Below are positions 35,181-46,278 of a stretch of DNA of 64,000 nucleotides, piece by piece (position 1 is the first letter of the stretch; each line of letters starts with the position of its first letter). Both the position numbers and the translations under genes were made by a program. The DNA comes from Periplaneta americana (lineage: Eukaryota > Arthropoda > Insecta > Blattodea > Blattidae): contig NC_091123.1 of NCBI RefSeq assembly GCF_040183065.1, positions 106,738,821-106,802,820 of the forward strand, in the 5' to 3' direction. A model generated the notes under the pieces. The model had not been told where the DNA came from. It searched no databases and saw only the letters and a list, made by a program, of their open reading frames with translations.

Positions 35181-35754
35181 TTGTATCAGTACCATTCCCC
35201 CCCCCCCCCCCCACAAAATATGATATAGTTAGATTTCTGTATCTTCAAAAGCAAAGAATTCTGTGAGGGTCGTATTTTGCTTCAAAACTTGCCAGATCCT
35301 TGAGATAGATTGCACTGAAAGTTTGGCTTATTATCAACATTTCTGTTTCAAAGCCTGATGTCATATTTTTAGATACTGGTACAATGTTATTTATGCAGTA
35401 TTAATCTTCACTCTGTGTACAATGTAATATATTTTTTATTCTAATTTTAATTCCCCCTCTTTTCTACTGATATTTACAAGATTATATCACTTTGTGTTTT
35501 TCAGAAAAATAAAATAAGTGTGCTGTTACACAGAAAATAATACAGTTGATTGTTCATTGTGTATTTTTGTTGTTGCCTAACTGTGATTTATGTTAAATTT
35601 GTATCATAAAAAAATAAAATAAAGTTATTTGCAACCTGTCCTTTGTCGAAGTATTCCCTTAGTCCTGAGGCAAAAGTCGAAATATTAAAATTGTGTAATT
35701 TTGATTCAATACATCACCTTGTCAGCATTCCATAATGTTATAAAACAATGTAAT

Positions 35755-35756
<2 letters not shown>
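35181..35756. other. Intergenic, unrecognised
   Basis: A C15-type homopolymer at about 35197-35212 and otherwise AT-rich sequence. Confidence 0.5.

Positions 35757-35790
<34 letters not shown>
35757..35790. repeat. (AT)n microsatellite
   Basis: About 17 AT units without interruption. Confidence 0.95.
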
Positions 35791-35794
<4 letters not shown>

Positions 35795-35898
35795 TAATCC
35801 ATTAATCCTGAAATAATAAAAATACTTAAGTTGTTCTTTCATTTGGTTGAAACGAATCCTTACGATACAAAATTAAAGTTTAATTCTTTTTGTATAGA

Positions 35899-36013
35899 GA
35901 TTGGTCGTGAAAAGGGTGCTGCTCCTGCTGGGGAAGGAGATCCTCCCCTGGATTCCACAATGTTCCCACTGGAGATTTCAGAATTTTTAAAAGTAGAAAA
36001 ATATAATTTATAG
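35899..36013 (+). other. Unassigned exon-like open stretch
   Basis: After a plausible acceptor (ttctttttgtatag, ending 35898) an open frame reads IGREKGAAPAGEGDPPLDST and MFPLEISEFLKVEKYNL, then a TAG. Composition is protein-like and GC-richer than its surroundings. I recognise no family. It could be a terminal exon of an unseen gene, transposon debris or chance. Confidence 0.25.
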
Positions 36014-36309
36014 AGTAATATATTTCAATTTGATATGACTTTACAGTAACTGAAACTAATTATTGTGTTATGTAGATCTCAGATAGCTGTTTCCTTAAAG
36101 GTTGGTGGTGCCACCCGGTCTTGACTGTGGACATTTAAACCATCTCAATTTTCAGTTAAGAAGTCAGGTGTGCTGTGTTTTTATTAGCGTAATTTTCAGT
36201 CTTAGTTTTGTTTAGCAAACATAATAATTTTGTTTACTGAAATAGTTCTAGCATATAAAGTAAATATAAATATTTCGGTGTATGATGGCAAAATAAGAGA
36301 CATTCTTTA

Positions 36310-36690
36310 CTTTTCTTAAAATGAAAAGATGTATTGAGAAGTGAATGGAAAGAGGACCTGTCGCATTTAATGAAGTTAATTCTCAATTGACTTTAAGTGA
36401 AAGCGAAATCTGTGAACTGGTAATTCCATCTGTGTTACCTTCATCTAGTGCTGTTGGGTAAGTCAATGAATAAAACGGTTGGAGTGAAATCAAAGTATAA
36501 AAAATGATGGGGAAAAATAAATATCATTTGTTGTATTTCGATTGTGCTCGGGGTGGTACATTTTGCAAACTGTGTGAAATGCATTTAAAACTGACTTCGA
36601 AGTTCTTAAAAAAACGTGGAGGGGGGGTATTCATATCAAAGCTCTTCAAAACTTTAGAAACGTTACTGTAAGATGCATTCGTCTAATTTA
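36310..36690 (+). pseudogene. hAT-like transposase N-terminus with TTF-type finger
   Basis: In successive frames: MERGPVAFNEVNSQLTLSES, then LYFDCARGGTFCKLCEMHLK and KRGGGVFISKLFKTLE. The C-x2-C followed by a Gly-rich 'GGVFIxKPFxxW' stretch matches the TTF-type zinc finger preceding hAT (ZMYM/PRKRIR-like) transposases. The remainder is absent. Confidence 0.5.
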
Positions 36691-37233
36691 ATTGGCCAGT
36701 TATTACTATTGTAGGGCTACTAAAGTTAGGCTGTTTATGTAAAAGGATACTTAACACCGGCTTTATGGGACAATTTTACACAGGAGGATAGTTCATACTC
36801 ACTATGTTATACATAACGATATCCACATTTTTAAGTTAATGAGTACCATTGTCAACATTTAGTAGTATTTAAAACAAATGAAAGCTCTATTTCTTTAATT
36901 GACCACATTTTTCTGTGTTCCCTTTTACATAGACTACCGTCAGTTGGAGTGATTTTGTCTCATATCACGGAAAAACATAAGTGGCACAATCTCACATTTG
37001 TTCCAATGAAACAGGTTACTAATGTCTGATTCCGATATATGACAGAACAGTTTCAGTATGGAAATTTCAGAACTGGACTTTGTGGTTCCACAGTTGGTTG
37101 TACTGGAGCTATTGTGTTGTTTACATTTTTCAGTGAATTTCTTGTGCAGAAAACTTTCTATTGCAACAGGTGTCTGAACTTACTTCAGTAAGCTGGTAAG
37201 TATTTGTTTTCATTCTATACTATGTCTACTTGA

Positions 37234-37491
37234 TTTTTTATTTTATTGGGTTATTTTACGACGCTGTATCAACATCTAGGTTATTCAGTGTCTGAATGAA
37301 ATGAAGGTGATAATGCCGGTGAAATGAGTCCGGGGTCCAGCACCAAAAGTTACCCAGCATTTGCTTGTATTGGGTTGAGGGAAAACTCTGGAAAAAAACC
37401 TCAACCAGGTAACTTGCCCCAACCAGGATTCGAACCCGGGCCACCTGGTTTCGCAGCCAGACATGCTGTCCGTTACTCCACAGGTGTGGAC
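37234..37491 (-). mobile_element. tRNA-derived SINE, family A, with 11-bp duplication
   Basis: On the minus strand a tRNA-like head (CTGTGGAGTAACGG ... GGTGGCCCGGGTTCGAATCC) is followed by GGGGCAAGTTACCTGGTTGA and a body ending in an A-rich tail. Flanked by TGTCTACTTGA (37223-37233, 37492-37502), a perfect 11-bp duplication. Confidence 0.88.
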
Positions 37492-37749
37492 TGTCTACTT
37501 GAAAGTTACAATTATTGAGCCAACACTTTAGGTTACTGTGTTGAGTATAGGGAAATTTGACATTTCTAACAGCGATTTGGGGTGACTTTGTCTCATCAAA
37601 GTTTGCTCATGTTTTGCATTGAAAATGAATTTAGGTATTTTTGATTTGCATTTATAGCTATACATGAATACTAACAAATACTGGTAATTGCTTTTTTTTT
37701 CATATAGGTACGCCTAGGTACGTATTGATCCATCATACCACACACGTGT

Positions 37750-38440
37750 ATGTCCTCAGTAGGTAGCCTGCCCTACAAAAACTACAATGAAGAAACTCTG
37801 AAGAAAGCTGTAGATGATGTCTTAATGAAGCGATTAAGGCAAAGAAAAGCGGCCATAAATTATGGAATTCCTATTACAACTCTGAAGAACATACTGGAAA
37901 AAAAAAAAAAAAAACGGGCACACAAAAACACTGGGGCGGGGGGGGGGGGGGCAAAAGATTTTCAACGATAGGGAGAAGCAATCATTTGTTGACCATCTTA
38001 TCAAGTTATCAGAGTTTGGGTTGGGCACGCTTCCAAACAGGGGCAGCCGCATTTCCCCTAAGGTTAGAGCCCAGTTTAGGTGTGTATTAATCGAAAAAAA
38101 ATGTCATATAAACATGCGTCCTATTCTCAATACTTTCTAGTCCCTAATTTTCAATTAATACACACACACACCTAAACTGAGCTCTAACCTTAGAGGAAAT
38201 GCTGCTGCCCCTGTTCGGAAGCGCACCCTTTGGGTTTCTTGTGGATGAAACTGATTTTAAAATATCTGTGCTATATTATATGCCAGGCAAAGGTGTAAGT
38301 GTGCCTTAATTCAAGAATAATACCCCAGCCTCTGATTGGATCAAAAGTTTTCTCTGTGATCACCCTGAATTAATGGCGAGATTTGCGCAAAATATTAACC
38401 AAGTAAGAGCTGGCATCTCAGCAATATGAATGGGAGAGCA
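37750..38440 (+). pseudogene. pogo-like transposase remnant (psq/CENP-B HTH)
   Basis: Reads YNEETLKKAVDDVLMKRLRQ RKAAINYGIP ITTLKN (an HTH_psq motif, 37780-37890). After A and G homopolymer slips it continues NDREKQSFVDHLIKLSEFG (37965-38020). Beyond a foldback MITE it reads NNTPASDWIKSFLCDHPELM (38320-38380) and INQVRAGIS, the second, CENP-B-type DNA-binding domain. The DDE catalytic part is not recognisable. Several frameshifts. Confidence 0.75.
38029..38222. mobile_element. 194-bp foldback MITE
   Basis: Arms of about 60-70 bp, roughly 90% complementary: the left starts GCTTCCAAACAGGGGCAGCC and the right, inverted, GCTTCCGAACAGGGGCAGCA. A 4-bp direct repeat GCAC flanks it (38025-38028, 38223-38226). 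It interrupts the pogo-like relic. Confidence 0.85.
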
Positions 38441-38592
38441 TTTTGAGGAAAGTTGGCCCTCTGAGACCTGTATTGGTGAAGAGGAACAACTAGGCTATTT
38501 TTCAGCCCTAGAGTTGAATGAGCAGGAGAAACTTGTTGGAAATAAGTAGTTTTTGAATCTGATATGTTTGAATTTTCAGCGCAGAATGCACC

Positions 38593-39166
38593 GTTGAGGC
38601 TGTACATTAGTATGACACACCTGCCAGTTCCAATGCTGCATTATTAGTCACTTTTCGGCTAGTTCTACGCGATTTTAGATACGGCATGTATTATTTAACA
38701 GAGAAGAATAGTTGACATGCTAATTTAGCAGTTATTTAACTTCTCACAATGCAAAGAATCACATCTTCACAGTCTAGTATATACAGTAACAAAGCTCAAT
38801 ACGAAGGGAATATGCATCCATAGATAGTTGCTAACCACTAGGATCGCTACTGTCGCCTCGTTACAGACAATGCGAAATAGCACCGGCACAGTCTATTGTT
38901 CCTAGTACTCTCTTCACCTCACACTTCGTGGCTGTATATACTAGACTGTGATTTCTTTACATTGATAGGATAAGAATTCAGAGAAATTTCATTTTTGCCT
39001 GGCGGTTTTCCCTCAACGTGTATTGGTAATATTGTCAATCATCGTCATAATTTCGTAATTTACCCTATACGCTACGTATCTAAAATCCGGTAAAAAATAG
39101 CGGAAAATCCACTAATTTAGCAACATTTGGACTGCCGGGTGTGTCGTACTAGTGCACAGCCTGAAC
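38593..39166. mobile_element. MITE with about 32-bp inverted ends
   Basis: Left GTTGAGGCTGTACATTAGTA and right, inverted, GTTCAGGCTGTGCACTAGTA, each continuing to ACACACC. A second palindromic element is nested inside. No coding match. Confidence 0.6.
38768..38950. mobile_element. Nested palindromic MITE
   Basis: Perfect 20-bp inverted ends CACAGTCTAGTATATACAGT (left) and its complement (right, with CTGTATATACTAGACTGTG at 38932-38950). 183 bp. Target duplication not resolved. Confidence 0.75.
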
Positions 39167-39169
39167 AGT

Positions 39170-40824
39170 GTATTCTACGTTCAAAATTCATGCACATCAG
39201 ACTGGACTAACAAGTTTCCCTTCTGTCCATTTTTCACTATCTGCACTAAAAATGGCGTTTGTCTATGTAGCGTGACACTTGAATCACCCTGTATTGCTGA
39301 ATAACTCCATGTATCTAGTCTACTTCTTCTCCTAACATAATTCACTTGAAAACACCTTGAAGGGGGAGGGTGAAACCTAAATCTACTGTACGTCATAGTG
39401 AACTATTACGCCAGTCTCTGGCGAGGCGCATTTTCAACAAGACCAGTTGACTACGCTAAGGTTAGCTGCATATAGACATACTGGTTTCACGTCCGCAATC
39501 CAGCCGGCCTTCTCTATATGTCAGTGATCAGAGAAGTGTGATGAATATGATAACGGAATAGAGGGCGGCCAGAAAAATATTAATGCCTAACGCGGAGAAG
39601 CGGAAGAATATCGAGAAGAATCCTAATTGCCTGCCTCAAGTGTCACTATGCATTTTTGAATGAAACATCTCAGAATTACCGAGACTCAAACCAAGACTGC
39701 CTGCACGACAGACTGATGGTCTATATTACGCAGCCATCGCAGGAAGCAAGGCAGATCTAACCTTCGAAAAGACGTGTTGTATATTTTGGTCAGCATTCTA
39801 AAAAATCCAATGTGTTCAACTGTAAATAGTATAATGCACTGTTCAAGGTGGCCTTGCATATAAACTGTAGATTACTGAGTAGGCCTAATAGTATTAGTTC
39901 AATAACATGCACGAATTGCCTATTCACAAACAGAAAGAAAGACAGACAGACAGAGATACTGTTCGTTCAAAAACCAATACCTTCTGTCAAGTATGCAAAA
40001 ATATGCAGTTTAGTCAAACTGGAAATCTAAATTTTTGTAGTAATGCAGTTGCAGTTGTAGTAATAAACATCCATTCGAATTATCCAATACCGAATTAACC
40101 TATTTGTGTTGCATTAATATTTGAAAAAGTTCTGACTTCTACAGAAGTTTCTAATTTATATTTTCTATCAGTACGGTACCACATGACTGACAAAATGTAG
40201 TAAGTTAAAAAAGGTGACATTTCAATTGTCTACTTTCACTTACTGCAGAGAAAATGGAGACACATGTAAAGAAATGTAATTTTTAAAAAGCAAATAGACA
40301 CACGAACGTGGGAAGAACTACGTTCCCTTAACTGCACAGTCGCAACATTAAGGTTCATCCAACATAGTATAGAATGAAGTTTCAGTTATAAAATTAATAA
40401 AAGAAGAAGAAAAAGGTCTCTAAGCCAAAGAGTTTTGAAATTAATATTCTCAGAAAAAGTACAGATTTGTGGTTTTTATACAGATAAAAATGTAAATTAC
40501 ATAAATTTCTTCAGAAAACTTAAAAAATATGATTTAAATATAACAAATGAAAACGACAATATTTATATTCTCTTGCGCCGGTTGACTACATTTAAAATCA
40601 GATCGAAAGTTCTCAACCCAAGTACTATCAATTTTCTTACCTACAGCTGTGATCATAGACAAATAAATACAGCTGTGATACAGCCAGCTTCTACTCATTG
40701 ACGCTAGTTCCATTTTTTCATTCTCTATGGAATTCACGTTCATTTCTCAACGCGTAACAACGCCGTCTTCAACATTGCAAATGACATATTGGACCGCCAT
40801 TATGAGTTTCGATTTCAGTTAAAG
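39170..40824. other. Intergenic, mostly unrecognised
   Basis: A possible SINE head on the minus strand near 39670-39740 (B-box-like GGTTTGAGTCT). A 88-codon open frame at 40435-40701 (begins MKLIFSEKVQICGFYTDKNV) matches nothing I know and is AT-driven. Confidence 0.35.
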
Positions 40825-40866
40825 CCTAGATCATATATACTAACAGATAGCTCTTTTATATAGGCT
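40825..40866 (+). repeat. 42-bp inverted repeat, left copy
   Basis: Begins CCTAGATCATATATACTAAC and ends TTTTATATAGGCT. Its exact reverse complement lies at 47867-47908. A partial copy of its start (CCTAGATCATATATA) repeats immediately at 40867. Confidence 0.9.
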
Positions 40867-40867
40867 C

Positions 40868-42190
40868 CTAGATCATATATAAAACAGATTGCTCAAGCTT
40901 ATATTAAATTTAGACGCAACTGGAAAATAACGGACGCTATGCGTCGCTACTGTCGAGAAATGAGCTTGCAATAACAAACACTAGATGGCAGAGTACCTGA
41001 ACAGTACATAGAGTAATACGACTGTGGGATGACTTTTTTACGTCATGCCACCTCCAAATTTCTTTCTCATTGTAATGTGAGGTTATGTTACAATAAGACT
41101 TTGATGTGTCGCTAAATTGTAGTATACAGAAGTTTGCTTTACCCAAATTCATCAACACACATAGATGACATTTTGGTATATGGCTGATATAATGTTGTTT
41201 GCGTTCAATATATAATCTGTCATCATTTGATGTACGAAATCTAATTGTTTTTAATTTTCAGTATACAATACCTCCCTAGCAACAATTATCACGAAATACT
41301 AAAAAGAGCAGATTTGTCTGCGTTTGTTGAATGCACATCATGATGCTCACGAAAAGGCACTAATTTATTTTGTGTGAACAAGATTACAATTTTTGAATAT
41401 GAAGGAAAAGCAGGTATCCCTCTTCTGAAATTTATCCGAAAGGGGAAGAATTACAACTCCCTATCCCCAAACATGTTTCCTCTTTTCTAGGCCTATATGT
41501 TTTCATTTTACAGGTGTATTATATGATGCGATATGGAAGCAGATAAATAATAACTGTACGTTTCTCGTCCACATTAAATTCAACGTGTTCATAACGTAGA
41601 CCTGATATATTGCTTCATGTAGGCTACACAGCCGGCAGTGTTCTTTTTACGAATAAGCGGTCGTACTAATCATTTTCTTTTCATCTGAACTATTGCTAGA
41701 ATATGCGTTTGTGTTTTTATTTGCCCTGTATGTTGTTAAATAACTACTGAACATCGTCTTTGGTTAACAAATTGTTCTAGTATTCGTTTTATATCAGTCT
41801 TACGGTATTGAATTATGTCCATAACGTGGGCGAGATATTGTCAGGCTGGAAAATTCGCTCTGAATGCATTTTTTTTTACACAATTTTCAGCAGATTTACG
41901 ATACCCTGTGCAGTTTCTCTGCCAATGCAGAGTTAATTGCAATATACGGTAATTCTGTTATTTTCCTGACACTTTTATATCCGTTCTCAAACGTACTGAT
42001 TTAGATTCTTTACCCTACTGTAGGTATTTTGCTCTCTACAAATCATCGTTAGTCAAATGAAATAGCCTATAATAGTTGTTTGCAACGAATTAGTAGACAA
42101 CCTCAATCCCTCCTGACCGCCTCCCTTACGAATTTCTTTCTCACTTTAATCAAATTTACTTTATACTGGTCCTTAAATTACTGAAACTAG
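40868..42190. other. Intergenic, unrecognised
   Basis: AT-rich, no coding or repeat signature that I can name. Confidence 0.4.
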
Positions 42191-43178
42191 TGCTGAGGTA
42201 GTTACGGTGATTTCTGAAGTGAAAATCGTTCAATTTATAAGGGTGAAATCAAAAATAACTTTTGTAGCCTTTCCTTGTCCTTAATTGGAAATTTGAGTAA
42301 CTTCATATGACGACAATATTTCTTCCTTCTTCTACAGTTAACATAATCGCAGATGGGCATTTCTAAATGAAGTTTGTTACACAGAAACCTTTGAGACAAT
42401 ATTGACACTTGAAGTTCTTTATATAGTTCATCTATAAGAGTTAAATTAGCGCTGAGGTAGTTTCCTTCATACTCAGCTTATTCACCTTACATACATGAGT
42501 CTGTAACAGGTTAGGTTTGGTCAGTGCTGTCATGGTAATTTTTTTCTTGGTGATACACTCCACCCCTTGTTTTCTCCCTTGAAATATATTTTACTCTCCT
42601 CTCTATTTCTCCAATTGTCATTTAATTATTTTTTTTAATATTAAAGAAGAAGTAAAGAAATTGTTTTGCTTTACAATTTAATTGTACAAGTTTGATTTAA
42701 AGAATACACCATGTAGCACCACCATAGATGCACACTTGTCTCGATGAATCTTGGAGTGTATATTTGCAGCACTTCTTGTTTTTCAACCATTATTTTATAT
42801 AATTCTGGATTCCAGTGCTGAAGAGGTGGATAATTTTTGTTTATGAACATCAAACAAAATAGGCGGTAGGTACAGTAGGAACAGGAAGAGATCATCTAAG
42901 ATCTGTATAGATCTCCACGTACAAAACTTAGGCACCCATATGCCGTATGGCTCCTTACAGACAAAATTTTAATTTCCCCATACGATTAATTAAAAAAAAT
43001 TGTAGGTTCCATACGATATATGGCCTGGTGTGGCCTCCATGACAGCACTGGGGTCAGTTAGTTTAGGCACTTTTACACCTTGCATATACAATCAAATGCA
43101 TCTCCACAAAAAAATTCCTTATAAATTGAACGGTTTTCACTTCAGAAATCACAGGAACCGCTTCACCCAGGTAAGTAG
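42191..43178. mobile_element. PIF/Harbinger-like element, 988 bp
   Basis: Flanked by TTA (42188-42190, 43179-43181). Subterminal inverted repeats: left TGATTTCTGAAGTGAAAATC, then TTCAATTTATAAGG; right inverted TGATTTCTGAAGTGAAAACC with the same continuation. The left end CTGAAACTAGTGCTGAGGTA matches the smaller MITE at 48826. A second nested left end lies at about 42447 (TTAGCGCTGAGGTAG). Confidence 0.6.
42690..43010 (-). pseudogene. LINE ORF2 fragment (same family as 7246-8010)
   Basis: Minus strand reads FINKNYPPLQHWNPELYKIM, parallel to [18 protein letters not shown] at 7.85 kb. The adjacent sequence (TTTATGAACAT, then GTACAAAACTTAGGCACCCA and GCCGTATGGCTCC) matches 7860-8010 closely. Dead fragment inside the Harbinger-like element. 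Confidence 0.55.
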
Positions 43179-43189
43179 TTAGCAGTTAA

Positions 43190-43670
43190 TCATTTCAAAG
43201 CTCTTGTTATATTATGAAATAGCATCACACAATGCTCCCAAAATAAATGTTCCCAGTGTTAAAATTACAGAGTGTAAATTTCGCTTAGGACAGTTTTTTC
43301 TCTGGAAAATTAAAGGAAACAAACAGTATATCAAACCAGCAGCTGAGACACAAAGCACCTGAAATTCGAAAGTGGTTAAAAATGTTTATATTTCGTTCTT
43401 TCTTATTTACCAGCAACAGAAGTACCGGTATCAGATTTTTTGCAGAGCTAATATCAGAGGCCCCTCCTATTAGAGAATGTTTTGAATATAATTATATTCT
43501 GGAAAACTACATTGGCACATCAACCTCCCCTCCCCCCGCCTGAATTCTGGGCTGAAGCACGAAAATTTCGAAATGTACAAACTACAGATGCGGCAGAATA
43601 TTACCACAATGGTCTTCAGCAAGAATTTTGTAAGACATATCCAAATATCTTCATGGTTATTATATGTATT
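43190..43670 (+). pseudogene. MULE transposase C-terminal remnant
   Basis: Across three frames: VKITECKFRLGQFFLWKIK (cf. 'GCxFHLGQxWWRKIQ'), KWLKMFIFRSFLF, FFAELISEAPPIRECFEYNY ILENYI, then PPEFWAEA and TTDAAEYYHNGLQQEFCKTY PNIFMVI (cf. 'PPxLWxxxxRTTNAAExFHxxxNxxFxxxHPNIFxFL'). The order matches Mutator-like transposases found in many insects. The MULE DDE core would lie 5' and is missing. At least two frameshifts. Confidence 0.75.
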
Positions 43671-45140
43671 AAAATAAAACATATACTACATGTGAAGTAC
43701 CTACTAAATATGAGAGAAATAGAAATGGGAAGGGCAATAAAAAAAGTGGAATGGACAAACACTAAGAAACTATTCATCTTGTATCAGTATGAATAATAGG
43801 ACACTTTTTTTTGGTGTTAGTGGTATAGAATATGAAATTAAGTTGCATCAATAAGTTTTTCGAGTTTAGCATTACTTTAAGTATTTATTGTCCCCCTGTT
43901 GGAAAGATGGAATTACTTTGTTTGAAACTTGATGAAATTTTATTGTACCTTAACTCAATTTATTAAGGTAAAATAAAATTCAAAATAATAACTGCAGGCC
44001 ATTTTAAAATAAATCTGTTGGATGTAAATTATTTCTTAATTTATTAGGACCATAAAGGTATTGTTACAAGCGATAGATTGAATCATTTTTATCTTAATAA
44101 TTTAATGTAGGATGATTATTTCGGGAATTGTTATGCTCTAAATTGTGAGGATATTTTAATACTTTTTTAAAGTATAAATTTGGAATATGTTTCCAGTTAG
44201 TAAAGAGTAATTCAGAGAGACAGAGGTCTCAAGCATATTTATTGACACATGCCAGAATTATTAAATATGAAAAAAAGAGTTCTTGCACTAACATACTGTT
44301 TATAAAGTAACCAAATCTTAAGAAATACAGTATATGTACTGGTATTCTATATAAAGGCATAGGAGTGAATATAAATCTGTTTTAAGGAATTCCTATTTAA
44401 TATTCCTGCTATAGGAACATGACAAAATAAATACAACGCAGCATGGAAGCTAATTCAACTCTTATCGAGTATTGTTGATGAGATGTGTTATGAAGGTAGA
44501 CCGAATCATTCAATATAAATGTATAAATAGGACGAATAATAATAAATTAATTTCAGTGTATGTAGTATCAAAACTGAAAGCAGTAACTAGTCTATGAATG
44601 ATGTCTTAACAAGTATAAATAAAATGGACTCTTGACAAGAGACACACATTTGGCTTCAGTAATAACTAGGACTTCAAGGAATTTATGGTAGCTCACCCTG
44701 TCAGGCAAAACTCTGAATAGTCAGCATTGTCGAACTATAGAAGCGCGATTAAAAAGTATTTTTTTCCCCACCCATTACATATGATTGCTTTTTTCAAGTC
44801 CCGGTAATAACATTATTAAATTAATTATCCCACATATTTGGGTGGTGCCTTTCTTTGTTTCTGACATAATTTATGAGAGTTTCTCTTTTACACTTCAATA
44901 GAGAAATACAACTTTCAGTGGACAATGAACGTGTAACTCTAATGGAACTCTAAGAACCACAGCATTAATGTTTTCTTCTTTTCTTTCATGCCCTTTGGTT
45001 TTTGTTGCAGATAATATCATGCTATTGGATAATTACACATGCGCCTTTCTAATAAAATTGGCATATATTTCACTGGTCTCAGAAGTAAAATTAAATGTAT
45101 AATAGCTTCTCGGTGCAAAATATTTACTGAAAATTATTGT
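43671..45140. other. Intergenic, unrecognised
   Basis: AT-rich with no supported feature. Confidence 0.45.
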
Positions 45141-45144
45141 AGGA

Positions 45145-45530
45145 TTTGAATAGAAATGTCACTTCTCAGGCAAGGTTATTCGTGGATGACTGTATAATAT
45201 ACAGAAAAAATTAGTGATAAATCTTATATCACCGCCTTGCAAAACTAGCTTGACGTTATTGAAAACTGGACTACAACAAATAAAATTAAAATCAATGTGA
45301 GCAAATGTAAATCAATATGTATCCTTCTGTAAAACACAAAATTAAATTCGTCTCATATACCAATTAAATGGATCACCAGTGTCACAAGTAAACACTTAGG
45401 TACTGTATATATTTTAGTAACAAACTGGTTGAAATAAGTCACTAATATTACAAGGATAGCCTGGAAAACACTACATTTCTTTATGCGTATTCTTAAGAAA
45501 GCTAACCGAAAGTCAAAAGAATTAATGTAC
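45145..45530 (+). pseudogene. CR1/Rex-like LINE fragment
   Basis: Parallel to the 30015-30975 copy: an ARLFVDDCIIYRKN-type block (FADD-equivalent FVDD), then IENWTTTNKIKINVSKCKSI, then the KKANRKSKEL block. Short and frame-broken, directly followed by a SINE. Confidence 0.7.
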
Positions 45531-45539
45531 ATAACCCAT

Positions 45540-45797
45540 GTTCGGTCCACTGCTGTGGAGTAATGGTAGGCACATCTGACCGTGAAATGAGTGGGCCCGG
45601 GTTCAAATCCTGATTGGGGCAAGTTACCTGGTTGAGGTTTTTTCCGAGGTTTTCCCCAATTGTAAGGCGAATGTCATGTAATCTATGGCGAATCCTCAAC
45701 CTCATCTCGCCAAATATCATTTCACTGTCATCAATTCCATCGAGGCTAAATAACCTAGTAGTTGATACAACATCGTTAAATAATCAATTTAAAAAAA
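45540..45797 (+). mobile_element. tRNA-derived SINE, family A, plus strand
   Basis: Head GTGGAGTAATGGTAGGCAC and B box GGGTTCAAATCC, then GGGGCAAGTTACCTGGTTGA and body AACCTAGTAGTTGATACAAC, ending in an A-rich tail. Same family as 37234 and 46012 but with a diverged middle. Confidence 0.8.
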
Positions 45798-46011
45798 GAC
45801 GTCAGATAAGCAGAGGAAGTTACAAAAGCTTGTAGTGGCGAAGAATTTAAAGCGTCTGTGTTGTTAAAAAAAGGGAAGTACTACAAATGGCAGAAAAAGT
45901 GGGTAGCCTATATTGATGTATTTGTTACGTGACATTACACAGGAGATATCACCACATATAGTTGTAAACAACCGTGGATATTTTAAATCTGAAAGTGTAC
46001 TTTAGTGTAAT

Positions 46012-46265
46012 TTTTTTTTATTGGGTTATTTTATGACGCTGTATCAACATCTAAATTATTTAGCGTCTGAATGATATGAAGGTGATAATGCCGGTGAAAT
46101 GAGTCCGGGGTCCAGCACCGAAAGTTATCCAGCATTTGCTCGTATTGGGTTGAGGGAAAACCCCGGAAAAAACCTCAACCAGGTAACTTGCCCCGACCGG
46201 GATTCGAACCCGGGCCACCTGGTTTCGCAGTCAGACGTGCTGACCGTTACTCCACAGGTGTGGAC
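46012..46265 (-). mobile_element. tRNA-derived SINE, family A, with 13-bp duplication
   Basis: Nearly identical to the 37234-37491 copy. Perfect duplication ACTTTAGTGTAAT (45999-46011, 46266-46278). High similarity between the two copies points to recent activity. Confidence 0.9.
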
Positions 46266-46278
46266 ACTTTAGTGTAAT

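Noticed and set aside
36935..37600. Direct motifs GTCAGTTGGAGTGATTTTGT and GATTTGGGGTGACTTTGTCT, and a similar one at 31016, as ends of a pogo-like element
   Set aside because: The two nearby motifs are in the same orientation and no inverted partner was found, so no element could be bounded.
40435..40701. 88-codon open frame as a possible gene
   Set aside because: AT-driven codon content, no recognisable motif, no splice or neighbour support.
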